A stretch of DNA of 64,000 bases from the NCBI RefSeq assembly GCF_011761985.1, contig NZ_JAASQT010000003.1:301898-365897 (forward strand). Direction: 5' to 3'. Positions 63,980 through 64,000 of this stretch are shown here, piece after piece. Below the pieces are notes generated by a model. It saw only the letters and a program-made list of their open reading frames with translations, searched no databases and had not been told where the DNA came from. Made by a program: the position numbers and the translations under genes. Every line of letters starts with the position of its first letter. Position 1 is the first letter of the stretch. Origin of the DNA: Brevundimonas terrae. GTDB lineage: Bacteria > Pseudomonadota > Alphaproteobacteria > Caulobacterales > Caulobacteraceae.

Positions 63980-64000
63980 TTAGGCAACGATCTTCGAAAC
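63980..64000 (-). CDS. tuf: C-terminal codons of an off-window gene, probably elongation factor Tu
   Basis: Only VSKIVA and a TAA stop are inside the window. The ending resembles EF-Tu C-termini (GAGVVxKI-), and in many bacteria tuf lies directly before rpsJ on the same strand. The terminator 40 bases on agrees with a gene end. Too little is visible for certainty. Confidence 0.55.
   Translation of the reverse strand, partial: VSKIVA

Overview
The window looks like a chromosomal segment of an alphaproteobacterium, most likely of the order Caulobacterales (Brevundimonas, Caulobacter or Asticcacaulis type; the genus is a guess). Supporting signs are the high GC content, two DUF2336 proteins, a CC0125/CC1285-type lipoprotein, a perfect CtrA box (TTAA-N7-TTAA), an ATP12 chaperone gene, the ClpS-ClpA pair beside a phasin, and the conserved order of the ribosomal protein genes. 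There are no insertion sequences, prophage genes, rRNA genes or CRISPR arrays. One tRNA gene, tRNA-Thr(UGU), is present.

Layout. 1-10 kb: clpA (cut by the window edge) and clpS, a phasin, a D,D-carboxypeptidase with a SPOR domain, a small holin-like membrane protein, a HIT protein, tRNA-Thr, a [2Fe-2S] ferredoxin convergent with its likely FAD reductase, a TetR regulator and feoAB. 10-16 kb: a lipoprotein cytochrome c, a pair of structured repeats, and an RND efflux pump (membrane fusion protein plus permease). 15-23.5 kb: an outer membrane protein coupled to a class II aldolase, a signalling-type cluster (DUF2336, NAD kinase, Hpt protein, DUF2336), a lytic transglycosylase under a CtrA box, a TonB protein and a DAO-family oxidoreductase. 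23.5-44 kb: housekeeping and metabolic genes (pckG, a methyltransferase, three pseudouridine synthases, an ATP12 chaperone, a HAD phosphatase, a TPR/2OG oxygenase, crcB, rarA, an HtrA lipoprotein protease, an MFS pump, an ectonucleotide-type phosphodiesterase, an ABC exporter, GNAT) and several small membrane proteins.

44-59.3 kb is the S10-spc-alpha ribosomal supercluster, read on the minus strand from rpsJ to rplQ, with secY and adk in their usual places. It appears divided into several transcripts: hairpins with T tracts follow rpmD (two in tandem) and adk, and strong promoter-like sequences precede rpsJ and rpsM. A tonB-like gene sits between adk and rpsM. 59.3-64 kb: between rpsJ and the last codons of what is probably tuf lies a non-ribosomal island of four genes: a very codon-biased outer membrane protein, a GSGDV-repeat (DUF2807-like) protein, and a translationally coupled JmjC-like/FemAB-like pair.

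The most notable unexplained signals are (a) two adjacent structured repeats whose stems differ by compensatory changes (10725-10828), (b) three evenly spaced 19-bp inverted repeats over the promoter of a winged-helix regulator/membrane protein pair (27813-27880), (c) the array of hairpins between rpmD and rplO, and (d) the island between tuf and rpsJ. Many genes overlap their neighbours by 1 or 4 bases (TGATG, TAATG or ATGA), as expected for translational coupling. Start sites were chosen by Shine-Dalgarno position and family length; several are GTG or TTG and are marked as such.
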